Source of the DNA: Liolophura sinensis
Lineage: Eukaryota > Mollusca > Polyplacophora > Chitonida > Chitonidae
Reading direction: 5' to 3'
Assembly (NCBI RefSeq): GCF_032854445.1
Contig: NC_088295.1
Span: 58,201,249-58,261,248 of the forward strand
DNA: 60,000 nt
Below, in pieces: positions 37,341 to 49,600 of the stretch. Both the position numbers and the translations under genes were made by a program. Position 1 is the first letter of the stretch, and each line of letters starts with the position of its first letter. The notes below the pieces were generated by a model that saw only the letters and a program-made list of their open reading frames with translations, ran no database searches and was not told where the DNA came from.

Positions 37341-38984
37341 CAACCGACATCGTGATGAACAGTGTAAGTCAGTCACGGCTGCCGTTTACAGTAAAACGTT
37401 TTCTAGTAAAACGGCGCATAGCCAAATTTAACAAAGGGGAAACATAGTTAGAATAAACCGCACAATAACAATAGGCTTCCAGCTTTATACAGCTTGGAAG
37501 TATAATGAAATTTCTGACCAGGTTTCTGTCCGTTGTGGTACTATCCAAAACAATTTCACTTTGCAACCACAAGGTCAAAACAGGCTGTCTTGGACGAACG
37601 CCACCACGTTTTCCCGGAATACCGCGTACGTCGTTTGTACTTCCGGCTATCTACAGAGCCGTAAAAAGGACATGAGTAAACAAAATTTTACCCCCTCCTC
37701 TCAGACCGCCACTACCCCACCTCAAAAGACCCCCGGGGTTTATTTCACATCTTAACATAATTTATCTCGTTTGTGGAAGCTTGCTCACCAGCGCACCAGA
37801 GAAAACTATGTTGGATATATTTAATACAAATGGCGGTTGGTGATTGTCCAGTTATGTCGGATGGCGAGTTATTTATCTCAAAGTCCATAATAGATGGCCA
37901 GTTTTAGGCACGGGTAGGTAACTTTGACGAAGAGCTCTTATATGTAATCCCAGCAACAGTTGGCGAATTATTTCGGAGCTCTAAACAATTAATGTGGAAT
38001 TAATTCTATTATTTTGTTATGAGAGGAGGACTAGCTTTTATAATTTTATTGTGGTTTGATTTACATTTGTTTCTTGACATTTATTTTCTATTATAACATG
38101 AACCAAAGTTGTTTCCACATTTTTAGACTTTTGAGTCATTGTTTGCAAAATGTTGGTAACACTGATAACACCATAAAACTAACTTCCATGTCGTATTTAT
38201 AAACCGTTAAAAGTGTACCACTAACAAGGCATTTTGTCCTGGATATTGTACAAAGATGCATGTAGGAAGGGGTCATCCCGTTATTCTTACATGCAGACAT
38301 ATCTGGTCTCATCTGTTTTTCGGTACAGTCTACGGCAAGACCTAGCTAGCGAAGCAGTTATAAATCGGCCAAAAAACTTCACAACGATGCGACGCGCGGC
38401 TATGTGGAGGGGGGGGGGGGCTTCTCGGGAAACAGTGCTCTTTTGTGACTTAAGGATTTGGGGCTAAAACTCAGAAACTAACCCGCTAGCTAAAATATTT
38501 CCTTTGTGTAACGGCTGACAGATATATGTTAGTCGACTAGCCAAATTAGACTACTAAGGTTAGCCATTAGACTTTTTCTCGTGAAAGGTGAAACTGTATC
38601 TGACACAACATGTGGTCATAACTTCGGTTTGTACAACAGCACTGTGTCCAAGTTTTGTTTGAAGTGTATTCTGAACCCAGACGCTAACTTGTGTTGGTCA
38701 ATGAGAGCTGTCAGTTTACGCTTACGACAGTGAACATTCCAAACAAATGCCTACCACGCAAGAATGGTTACTTTTTTTTAAAAATACTGGTGTTTAACAT
38801 TGGCATCTCAAGTGAAACATGGAGAAGTGGTACGTTATATCATTCACGAATAAGACTAACAAAATTTTATTCTACGGTAGTATAGACGAACATCTGATAG
38901 ACATTTTCATGAGACTGTGAAAGATCTAGGGGTATAACGTTGAGCAACCCGCTGATTATTAGTTCATACTTTAGTTAATTAGCA

Positions 38985-39420
38985 TGTCACCAACACCAAG
39001 ACACTCATATCTCGCCTTAGATCCGTAGTTTGCTCTGACCTAGAATATGCGTCAGTAATATGGACTCCTCTTAATGATATCTGTCACACAAACTGAAGTC
39101 CGTTCAATAAACTTATTTGCATATTTGTTTTAAAATAATTACTAATTCCTCCGACAACTGCATCGTTCTGTGTAAAACGTTTCAGCTGTAATGATTGTCA
39201 GATGTAAAATTCTTACTCAATTGTGTTCGCTCAATTGTTGACTTGTCACACGTATTAAAACTGATCAGTTTTGATTTTCCTGCCCGTGCCTTAAGACAAT
39301 CTGTAACTTTTCGGCCTGTGTCAAGAAGGATTAACACAGGCAAATATTCTATTAATCCTCGACATATGAATCTTTACAATGACTTGAGTTCTGATCACTT
39401 GTAAGTATTTTGTCTTCGTA
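38985..39420 (+). mobile_element. 5'-truncated LINE (non-LTR) ORF2 C-terminal remnant
   Basis: Frames broken by stops read SRLRSVVCSDLEYASVIWTP, like the end of a non-LTR reverse transcriptase, and then 39195-39404 reads ISFDFPARALRQSVTF and ...RHMNLYNDLSSD, like the C-terminal region of CR1/Jockey-type ORF2 proteins. Family assignment is by pattern memory only. Confidence 0.65.
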
Positions 39421-40427
39421 ACAATTTTTAACAAGGTCATCCCCCTCGATTGCTTGTTGTAGTATTTTCTTTCATGTTTTTTCCTCGTCTCAATTTTGTA
39501 TGAAGAATTGTAATCTATGTTCAAAGTACTACTGTTTTCACTTTCACTTTCACTTTCATGCCAGTTGTGTACGAAGGTTTTTTTTTTACATATATTTATT
39601 TGCATGTATATATGTATCGCTGTTATCATTGCTATCAGACACGTACATGTATATAAGTAGGTTTGTAACGCTTTGGCTCTGATCATTAATAAACCACGAA
39701 AATATTTGCCCAGTGGAGAAAAGCGTACAGAAACTTAAATTTTGTCAATGTCATGTAGCATTAAACGTTACAATAAAAAAAAATTATATTGAAATATTTG
39801 TTTCGCTCTTAACTGTAATATGTGGAATTTGACAACGTGAGACATGAATGTTTTTCTTTATTCGTTAGTCTGCCAACGCTCGCTTCACCCGTTCTTTACC
39901 CCTAAAATTTCACTTATTATGAACGAACTATTACTTGTGCTTTTTATCATACAGAGATGTATATTTCATCATCCAGATGCCCAGATATGTTTGAAAAGTG
40001 GTTATTATATGTATTTGTATACCTGTACGTGTAACGGAATAAGGTGCCCGGATTTCCTCGTCTGGAGGAAACCAATATCAACTATACAAACCAGGTAGGT
40101 GGAAAACACTAAGCTGTAAAGAATACGGGATTACGAGGTGTATTCATTTCGTAAATGTTAACTCGTGGGACTACTTAGTGAGTGAGACCCAGGCCCTCCC
40201 TCCACCTCCACTAGCACATCTGACAGGTAGTCAGATGTGCTAGTCTCAGGGTCATAGGATCACATTACATCCGGTGTTAGTCGGGAGCATGGCGTGGTGT
40301 TACGTGACGCCAGCAATGTCAAATTCCATGCACCTTGGATTATGGATGATGTGAAAGCCAATTTATACGTAAACTGTACAGTATGAGGGCATAACGTGTC
40401 CGACAGCCATACATCGATCTAAACGTC

Positions 40428-40681
40428 ATGATGGTTGGACGTGCTGTTTTGAAGAGCAGTTTCTCGAAAAATGGTGCTTTACTGGCTGTCTTTCTAGTGG
40501 TCAGTATTGGTCACTGGCCGGTGGTTGAAGCTTGTGGACGAGGGTCTATTTATTTGAAAGATAACGGATACAGACAAATCCTTATCGCCATTGATGACAA
40601 TGTTCCCGAGGACGCCGCTCTGCTAGACAGAATCCAAAGCGTCTTCACTAAAGCTTCTGCATTTCTTTATGAAATAACTAA
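40428..40681 (+). CDS. CLCA: CLCA exon 1 (signal peptide)
   Basis: ATG at 40428 opens 84 codons plus 2 nt. A hydrophobic core (ALLAVFLVVSIGHW) followed by VVEAC looks like a cleavable signal peptide; then IYLKDNGYRQILIAIDDNVPED matches the start of CLCA mature chains. The donor is GTAGGT. Confidence 0.9.
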
Positions 40682-43600
40682 GTAGGTGATGCTTTTGTAT
40701 ATATAAAAATTTGAGAAATAATTATACATCCTGTGTTAAAGAACACAATATCTCAGGGGTTGTAATATGTGTGGATGTCAAACTGATTTCTTGATCTAGC
40801 AAGCATTAATGCACCTTATTAACTGCCAGGCGGTAAACAACATGCATGTATTTCAATGAAACGGTAATCTACGAAAGAGCTAGGCTTTGAATTCACCGGC
40901 ATAAGAGACCTGAAACCGATTCAGACTTACGCACACTCCTCTCCTATAAGCCGAGTCTGCATTTCTGGAGTCCTACGAGTTTATGCAGAATGGACAAGAC
41001 AGGGTGGGGGCCTTCGCAAACTAACGCAACCAGAGGGCAAAATTTTGCCGTATTTGCAAGATTGTATACACATCTCTCATAAGCGGCCCAACTGCACCAT
41101 TAACAATTGCCGTAAAATCACGCTTTACGTTCCGCGTTAGTTCGCGAGGGCCCCCACCCTGTCTCATCTCAACCTGCATGAACTCTCGAGAATCCTGAAA
41201 TGCCGACCTATTCTTCATTAGCTCTCAGACACTTAGGTTTCTTCCACCCATAAATCCATACTAGTAAAAGAAAGTGGTGTTGAACAGCAGGAAAGGGCAT
41301 TAAACAACAATCAAATAATTTTACGCAAAAGTAGACACCCAGAATGGTACTAGATCTGGATTGAACGCTGACTTGATTTTAGATCAACGCTGTTTTCGAT
41401 GCCCTATTACGGCTAATAGTTTTACACAAAACTCAATTATTACTGGTCCTTTTTCAGAAAACGGGCTTTTTTCGAACGGATCATTGTGCTAATACCAAAA
41501 ACTTGGTCGGACAAGCCAGGTTATTTTCCTGCTACGAACCAAACAATACACACAAGCAACATCGTCGTGGACCGAATGAACCCAGATCTGGAACAGGGAC
41601 ACAAGCCGTTCGTTATCCGAAGTAGCCCTTGCGGACAACCCGGGTGGTACATGCAGCTGACACCAGAATACCTGACGGATGCCACCATAGCTGAACAATA
41701 CGGCACCTACGAGAAGGTTCGTTGATGTTGTCATCGTTGTCATCCTCTCAACTATTTATGTACACGTATAGTCTTTTAGTTTATCATGATCACAGGAATC
41801 ATCGTCAGCTTTATTACGGACTTCATCCACGTTATCATCCTTATTGTTAACTTTATCAGCATCATCATTCTTATTTCTAACTTCATCTACACCATCATCC
41901 TTTTTGCTAACTTATCTACGCCATGATCCTTATTGCTAACTTCTCCACGTCATCGTCCGTATTGCTAACTTCGCCAACATCATCATCCTTATTGCTAACT
42001 TTATCAATCACCATCCTTATTGCTAACTTCGTCAAGATCCTCCTCCTCCCATGGTTTACTCACTTTCTTTTCAAAATCACTACTAACTCAAACCGATTAA
42101 GTAAAGTAAGTCGCTGTCTACAAACTATATCTCCAGTTACTTCTTTGCTCGTATCGTTGTCAAACATTGCATGAAGAGGCTATACTGTCTATGCACGTGT
42201 TATCGTTCAAAATCGATAATAAAGATGAAACAAATTATAAAACGGGTCGCATTCTTCAGAACCTTCGCAATCTTCAGAATTATTCTAAGATTATGAACAG
42301 TAAAGGTACAAGTCTGGTATTTACTGAAAGGTTATATAACTTGAGCTATCTTTACCCAATACCCAATACAGAATTTTTGCCCAAAATGTCCGGTATGGCT
42401 TCCTTAAGTTCCTAAGGTGGCGTCCTGCGTTGTAAATACTCTCAATCTTATTTATGAATAAAGCTCTCATTGTTTCAGTTCTTGTACCGATCTATGCATT
42501 AAGTTTAAATAAAATGTTACTTCATTTGTTGTTGTGAACATTTAAAATGTGAAATACGACCTAGATACATCTGCATGACTGTATTCGAAATGATACAGTT
42601 GCCCCATTTAAAGGGCCGCTTTCCAGATTTATCTAATGATCCTAACTGCAAGGATTATGACCTGATTAAATAGTTTCTTAAAAACGAAATAATGACTTTA
42701 AATTCTCTAAAACCAGTGGATTTACTGCCCTAGCCGGCCACCAGCCGGACACACGGTGTCTCACTGGTGACGGCATAGCTGAAGTGTGGCGAGAGGCAAA
42801 AATTATTAATCATATATTAAATTTTGAAATAAACACACCAAATGTAACACAGACAGAATTTACGCCCCTACGATTTACGAATTTACCTTATCGCAGTCAG
42901 TGGCAGCCAGGGATATATATGTACTAGTTATAGGATGTTTGCTACAGACGATAGTTTCTTCTGAGAGGCGGATCCTCGAGGAAAGTCCAATGTCTATATA
43001 ATGATCAGATGGGATGATATAATTTATATATCATTCGATCTGAACCCTACTCAAAAATATTTCCCTTATACGACGGCGGCCAGCATTATGGTGGGAGGAA
43101 ACCGGGCAGTGCCCGGGGGAAATCAATGCATTGCCCTGTTTCCTCCCACCATAATGCTGGTCGCCGTCGTATGTTACTAAAATGTGGGCTGGTTGCTATT
43201 ACATCTTCCCACGTACGACCGGAGTGACATGTCATGACCTGGATTTGAACTCCCAGCGATCGGATTAGTGAGAGGCTTCTGAGTCATTCTGCTGCCCTAG
43301 TACGCAATCACTAGGTCACGGAGACCCCCTGGAATGTAAGTTACAATAAACGTACAAACAGGCGACATTTAACGGCCTAGATTAAACGTCTAGATCCGCT
43401 GTTGGCGTGTTTGCAGGCACCGATCGATGCGCAATGAAGCGTGTAGGACAGGAATCATATACTATAATAAAAGGTAATAACAGTGTAATGACTTCACATG
43501 TAATCGTAAAATGAGGCCTCTTGTCAATGTACCTCGGTCCGCGTTTAATTCTAACGGTTTATGCAAAAGCATAAATATGTAGCAACTGCCCAGAGTCCGC

Positions 43601-46600
43601 TTGCACCATGGCTTAAGTAGAATTGGGTAAAAAAAATGCAGTGTTGTTAATGACTTCACTGCTCTAGAATTACTCAAATTGCTGTGTTGCCGTCTCGTTT
43701 AACATACGATAACATTAAAACAATGTAAATGAGCCAGGCACCCTAAATGCTTAGTCCACCAGCAGAATCCTTGTTTTTGTAAGGATAAAAAATATAAAAA
43801 GCTCGATCTTTTCCAGGCAGTAAACCGATGACCTTTTAGCAATAAATGGTTGCCACCAAAAACGGCGTTGTGAAAGAAATCTATCCATCTCCGTTTGATT
43901 TGAAATAGATAAGACATATTATTTGGACATATTGTGTGTACAAGGATGACCAAGATCTTGTCTCACGCCATCTTTATGACCATAGGGATTTTCAGTTCTT
44001 TTCATTATTAAAACTGTATATCATCGTATAACTACACGCAAAAGGAGCAAATAAATATCGTTTTTGCTAGATCTTGTGTTAAATATGATGATCTCACTCT
44101 AGGTCACAAGTTATTGATTAAAAAATAGCGTGTAAAGGATATTCCACCAAATGGAAAACTTACATTGCATGAGTGGAACAATTTTGTTGCCTAATATGGA
44201 GAGAGGGTCAACCCGAGTCTAGGGGATGTATAAACATCCACGTTATTATATCAGCAAATAATTTTCATTTTATGACCAGTTGCAACCAAAGTGCGACTGA
44301 GACACCTATATTTGTATTAGGCCTGGGCATTTGAAAGAGTTTGAAATTTGAATCGGATGTCATGCTTAAAATATCGACTATTTTCCCCGCATCGTTGAAA
44401 ACTGACGACTGCTTTTCTCTGTCATGTTACTAGCTTCATTGATTATTTATATATTGTTTCTTAAATGTTACTTTGGGGACTGATGTGTAGATTTGGAAAT
44501 GAATCTCACGATTATCAACTTGGGATGCCCTTTCATGGTCTACGATTGGTATGCGAATGTCGGACTTGAGTTGTACAGTAAACTATAGCCAATGCTTCAT
44601 AAGTGTCTTCAAGCTATAAATGTTTCAGGTTGTTTCACCTTCTTTTGCAGAATACGTGTTTTGCTTGTAAAGCAGAAGAACGCACTTGTCCTGTCTTATA
44701 TGCTTGGGTCCCACCATAACGCTGGCCACCGTCGTATGAGTGAAATATTCTTGAGTACAGCGTAAAACACCAATAAATAAATAAATAAATAAATAAATAA
44801 ATGAATATATGTTTGGCTATACTGTTTAACTGTTTGTTTCCTCTCAGGAGTAGTCAACTTTCAAATGATATTTGAAAGCCACAAGGAATGTTCTAGGCGA
44901 ATGAGTGAAATCAGTATTCAAAGCGTGTATCTTGCTGGAATGTAAATTGTCCGTAACTTTCTGTTGCTACATTGCTAACCCAATCAAACGCCACTAAAGC
45001 GAAGTAGTCCCAACCCCATTTCGATATCACCATTTACGCTGAAACCACTGCCCATCGATGTAAGGAAGTTTTGTACAGGAAATGTTCAAACACTGTACAG
45101 CCATTTCATGGACCAACGTGCCTTAGCGGTGCGATGAAAACAGCTCAACCACGTATCCATGTCGAAACATCCTCCGTTTTCTCGCAACAGTGCTAACATT
45201 ACGGACGATTAAATAATGTTTGTCTCGCTATGTTTTATTACGGGTTATTGTGCACGAGTGGTCTCATTTGGGGTACGGTGTGTTTGACGAGTACTCGGAT
45301 GGACATTTGTTGTACCAGAAAATGTGTGTCTTGCTATTTTTTTTATTGCAGGTTATTGTTCACGAGTGGGCTCATTTACGGTACGGTGTCTTTGACGAGT
45401 ATCCGGATGGACATGAGTTTTATGCTGCCGAGAACGGAGAAATAGAAGGGACGAGATGTTCCACGGCTCTGAGAGGTAAAGCCAAACTATAAGTACTTGA
45501 AAAGTACTTGAGCTGTGTGAACTAGCACAAAAATTCTTGTGTAAATGTGTCTGCATACCCCTAGTGCATTGGGAATTTAATAAAGTAGTATACTGATTTT
45601 TTGTTGCAATAATCATCTGTTCCAATGTTTTTAATCTTGAGAGATCTCGTAGTTTCCAAGAAATATTTATACAATTTGGTGAAGATTGATTCCAAACATC
45701 CATCTACTTTACGAATCTGTCCACCGACCATCCATTTACTTAGCCGACTGACAGCCAACATACTTATGCTTTCGATTAACAGGGCAGCGTTTTGATTATG
45801 TGAAAGGAAACGGGGACTGTGACTTTGAGTTTGGTTTGCCCACGGCATCCTGTCAGTTCAAGGACGACCAAGAAGCCTCTGGGAAGTACGGCTCACTGAT
45901 GTACAGCCACAAGCTGGATCACGTGGTCTGGTTTTGTGACAACGACACAAACTCCCCGAACACTTTACACAATCGCCAGGCCCCCAATGCACAAAACCGG
46001 AACTGTGACGGAAAGAGCGTTTGGGAGGTATGAGCTTTCCAAGGGTCATTTTTTATCTTATTAACTTCATATATATAATTACTTTACTACTTATTATTTA
46101 TCGTGGGGCCTCCGTGGCTCAGTTGGTTAGCGCGCTAGCGCAGCGTAGTGAACCAGGAGTCTCTCACCAATGCGGTCGATGTGAGTAAAGTCCAGCTCAT
46201 GCTGGCTTCCTCTCCGGCCGTAAGTGGGAAGGTCCTCTAGCAACCTGCGGATGGTCGTGGGTTTCCCCCGGGCTCTGCCCGGTTTCCTCCCACTATAATG
46301 CTGGCCGCCGTCGTATAATTGAAATATTCTTGAGTACGGCGTAAAACACCAATCAAATAAATAAATAAATTATTTATCGTTATATAATTACTTTGCTACT
46401 TATTATTTCTGTATTTGATGTTTTATTTCTGGTATTATATAATCATAAAAAAGGCTGCGTTGAAAAGAAGTATATCTTGGAGATTTTACAGTTATTTAAA
46501 TTTTTGTTTTGTTTCCTAATGTTTTTATGTATGTGATTTTTTGTGACCTAACAGATTCTAAGGAGCCATCAAGATTTCGCAGGGGGTGCAAATCTGCCGC

Positions 46601-49600
46601 GTGATGTTCCGAGCACGGTGCCTACGTTTCGATTCGTCAAGTACCGGAGCAAACGGACTGTGATTGTTCTGGATATCTCTGGTAGTATGGTAGGAAACAA
46701 GCTGAAGAAGCTGCGACAGGTGTGCGGTTTATCTTCTCGTTTCTTTCTTTGAGGATTTCACTTTCAAGGCAGTTGATCCCCCGCTGTATCACACAAGCGG
46801 GCTGACGCGATTTAACTGCCAAGCCTTGGCCGAAACGACTACATACTCACATTCATTTCTCGTTACTTTGACGACGTTGACCAGTAAAGGTCGATAGTTA
46901 AACCTGGCAAGATGGGTTAAGCCAAAATGTGTCATTTCGTGGATACTTGTATGTACTTGCATATGGCCATAGTATGACAGATCTTTTCAGGGATATATTC
47001 AGAAATGGGATTTAACAAGCAATCATATAGACAAATGAATATATTCAATTATGACAAACCCTAATTATTCCATCTAGTCATTTCATTGTACTACCCTGAA
47101 CAGGCTGTGACGATATATATCCAGAACGTGGCTGTAGATGGAGATATGATTGGAATGGTATGGTTTAGCATAAGTGCTAGCATCAAGTCGTATCTAACAG
47201 AGGTGAAAAACTCTACACGCCAACAGCTCCTGAATGTGATCCCGAAGGAAGCGGGCGGGCGGACAAGTATAGGAGCTGGTAAGGATCCAGACAGTCTGCT
47301 TGTAAGAGGAATTGTGTTTATAAGTACAAAGAGACAGTACCATGTATTTCTGTTCTAGCCATTAATAGCAAATTTCTGTCCACTATCGAAATGTACCGAA
47401 TTCCTCAGTAGTGCAAGGTCAATCGTTGCACAAATTCGTATGAATATCTGTCCATCATTTTGGCGAACAGAAGGAAAGGCAGACGGACAGACAAATAAAT
47501 AACGCAAAAGCAGAACTTCCGTTTGTGGAGGTAACAGTACCTGTAGAATGCAATCAAATTCAAAAACCACCAAACCTTGTGCTGCTCAGCATGCAGATTT
47601 GATTCTATCATCTGATTTAATTGCTTGTATTTGTATAAACTAGTACAATGCGTTTTTGGCGAATAAGCTGGTGGAGATTATGTTGACTGAGATAAAACAG
47701 CTGTCCGTCTGTCGATTAGAACGTCGGTGAATCAATCTATCTGTCGATAAGTCTCTGTGTCAATCAATCTGTCTAGATTAGTCTATTTGTCTGAAGGTCG
47801 ATCAGCTTGTCCGTCGATCAGTCTGTCCGTCGATCAGTCTGTCTGTGGATTAGTCTGTCCGCCGACCAGTATGTCCTGGCTGTCCAACCGCCTGACGGTT
47901 GATTATTCTTTCTGACTGAGGGTCGATCAATCTATCTGTCGATTAATCTGGTGATTGATCAGTCTAACGGTCGATCGGTCTGTCTGTCTATCAGTCTGAG
48001 GACCGATCACTCTGATGGCCGATCTCTCTGATGGTCGATCAATCTGTCTGTTAATCCGCCTGTTTATCGACTAGTGTAACGGTCCATCAGTCTGTCTGTC
48101 TGAGGGTCAATCAGTCTCTCTGTCGATAAGTCTGACGATCGATCCGTTTGTCTGTCTGAAGGGCGATCAGTCTGCCTGTCGATCAGTGTGCCTGTTGATC
48201 AGTCTGTCTGTCGACCAGCTTGACGATCGATCAGTCTGTCTGTTTGACGGTCAAGTAGTCTGACGGTTGATCCGTCTATCTGTTTAAAGTTCGACCAGTC
48301 TATCTGTCAACCAGTTTGATGATCGATCAGCCTGTCTGTCCGACAATCGGTGAATCTGACAGTCGATCAACCTGCCTGTCTATCAGTTTGACGGGCGATA
48401 TCTCTGACGGTCGGTCAGTCTGTCTGTCCATCAGTTTGTCAATCAATCAGTCTTTCTCTCGATCGGTCTGTCTGTTAATCAGTTTGTAAGTTGATCCATT
48501 TTTCTGTCGAAAAGTCTGTCTTTTCAGTCCGACGGTCCAACAGCCTGATGGTCTGTCTGTCTTTCAATCAATCTATATGTTGATCAATCTGACGACGAAT
48601 AAGTCTGTCTGTCCTTCGATTAGCCTCACGGTGATTAGTTGGTCTGTCTGAAGGTCGATCAATCTGTCTGTTGACCAGTATGATGGTCGATGTGTCTGTC
48701 TGTCATCAGTCTGACTGTCGATCAGTCTGCTTGTCGACCAGCTTGATGATCGATTACTGTGTCTGTCTGTCGGTCGATCAGCCTCTCTGTCTGACTGTCC
48801 ACCAGTTTGTCAATCGACCAGTCTTTCTGTTGAACAATCTGCCTATCCATCTGTCTGTCTGTCGATCAGCCTGTCTGTTGATCAGTCTGTCTGTCGATTA
48901 GTCTGTCAGTCGGTCAGCATATCTGTCTGGCGGTCAATCAGTCTGACGCTCAACCTGTCGGACGGTCAATTCGTCAGTCAACCCGTCTATCAATCCGCCT
49001 GTCTAGTGATCAGTCTATCTGTCGATCAGTTTCTGTCGACCAGTCTGACGGTTAATCAGTCTGTCTGCCTAGAGGTCGATCAGTGTGTCTGTCGATCAGT
49101 GCGTCTGTCGATCAGTGAGTCTGTCGGTCCGTGTGTCTGTCGGTCCGTGTGTCTGTCGACCGGTCTGACAATCGATCAGTCTGTCTGTCTGTCTCCCTAT
49201 CAGCCTCTCCGTCCATCAGTCTGTCTGTCGAACAGTCTGACGGTCGATCAGCCCGACAAGCGATCAGTCGGTCTGTCGATCAGTCTGTCTGTTAAACAGT
49301 CTGACGGTCGATCAGTCTGTCTGTTAAACAGTCTGACGGTCGATCAGTCTGTCTGTCTGACGGTCGATCAACCTGATAGTTGATCAGTCTGTCTGTCGAC
49401 CTGTTTGACGGTCCGTCGATCAGTCTGTTTGTCGATCAGTCTGTTTGTCGATCAATCTTTCTGCCTAACAGCCTGACGGTTGATCAGTCTGTCTGTTTGA
49501 AGGTCGATCAGTCTGACGGTCGATCAGCCTGTCTGTCCACCAGTCTGACGATCGATTAGTCTGTCTGTTCGACGGTCAGTTAGTCTGACAGTCGATCAGT

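Larger units (their letters stand above)
34530..38980. other. Intergenic stretch after the Ig receptor
   Basis: Probably begins with the receptor's 3' UTR; an AATAAA at 36302-36307 is possible but far. It otherwise contains a local duplication, one SINE, a tetranucleotide repeat and a G-run near 38411. Open frames here (up to 133 codons) show no domain. Confidence 0.45.

Noticed and set aside
46104-46180. A functional tRNA gene
   Set aside because: The tRNA-like head is part of a SINE with a body, A-rich tail and target duplication; I saw no foldable cloverleaf with a proper acceptor stem.
48671-49383. Frames rich in SVDQSVCL as a coding region
   Set aside because: They follow the 16-nt array and have no start context or splice logic.
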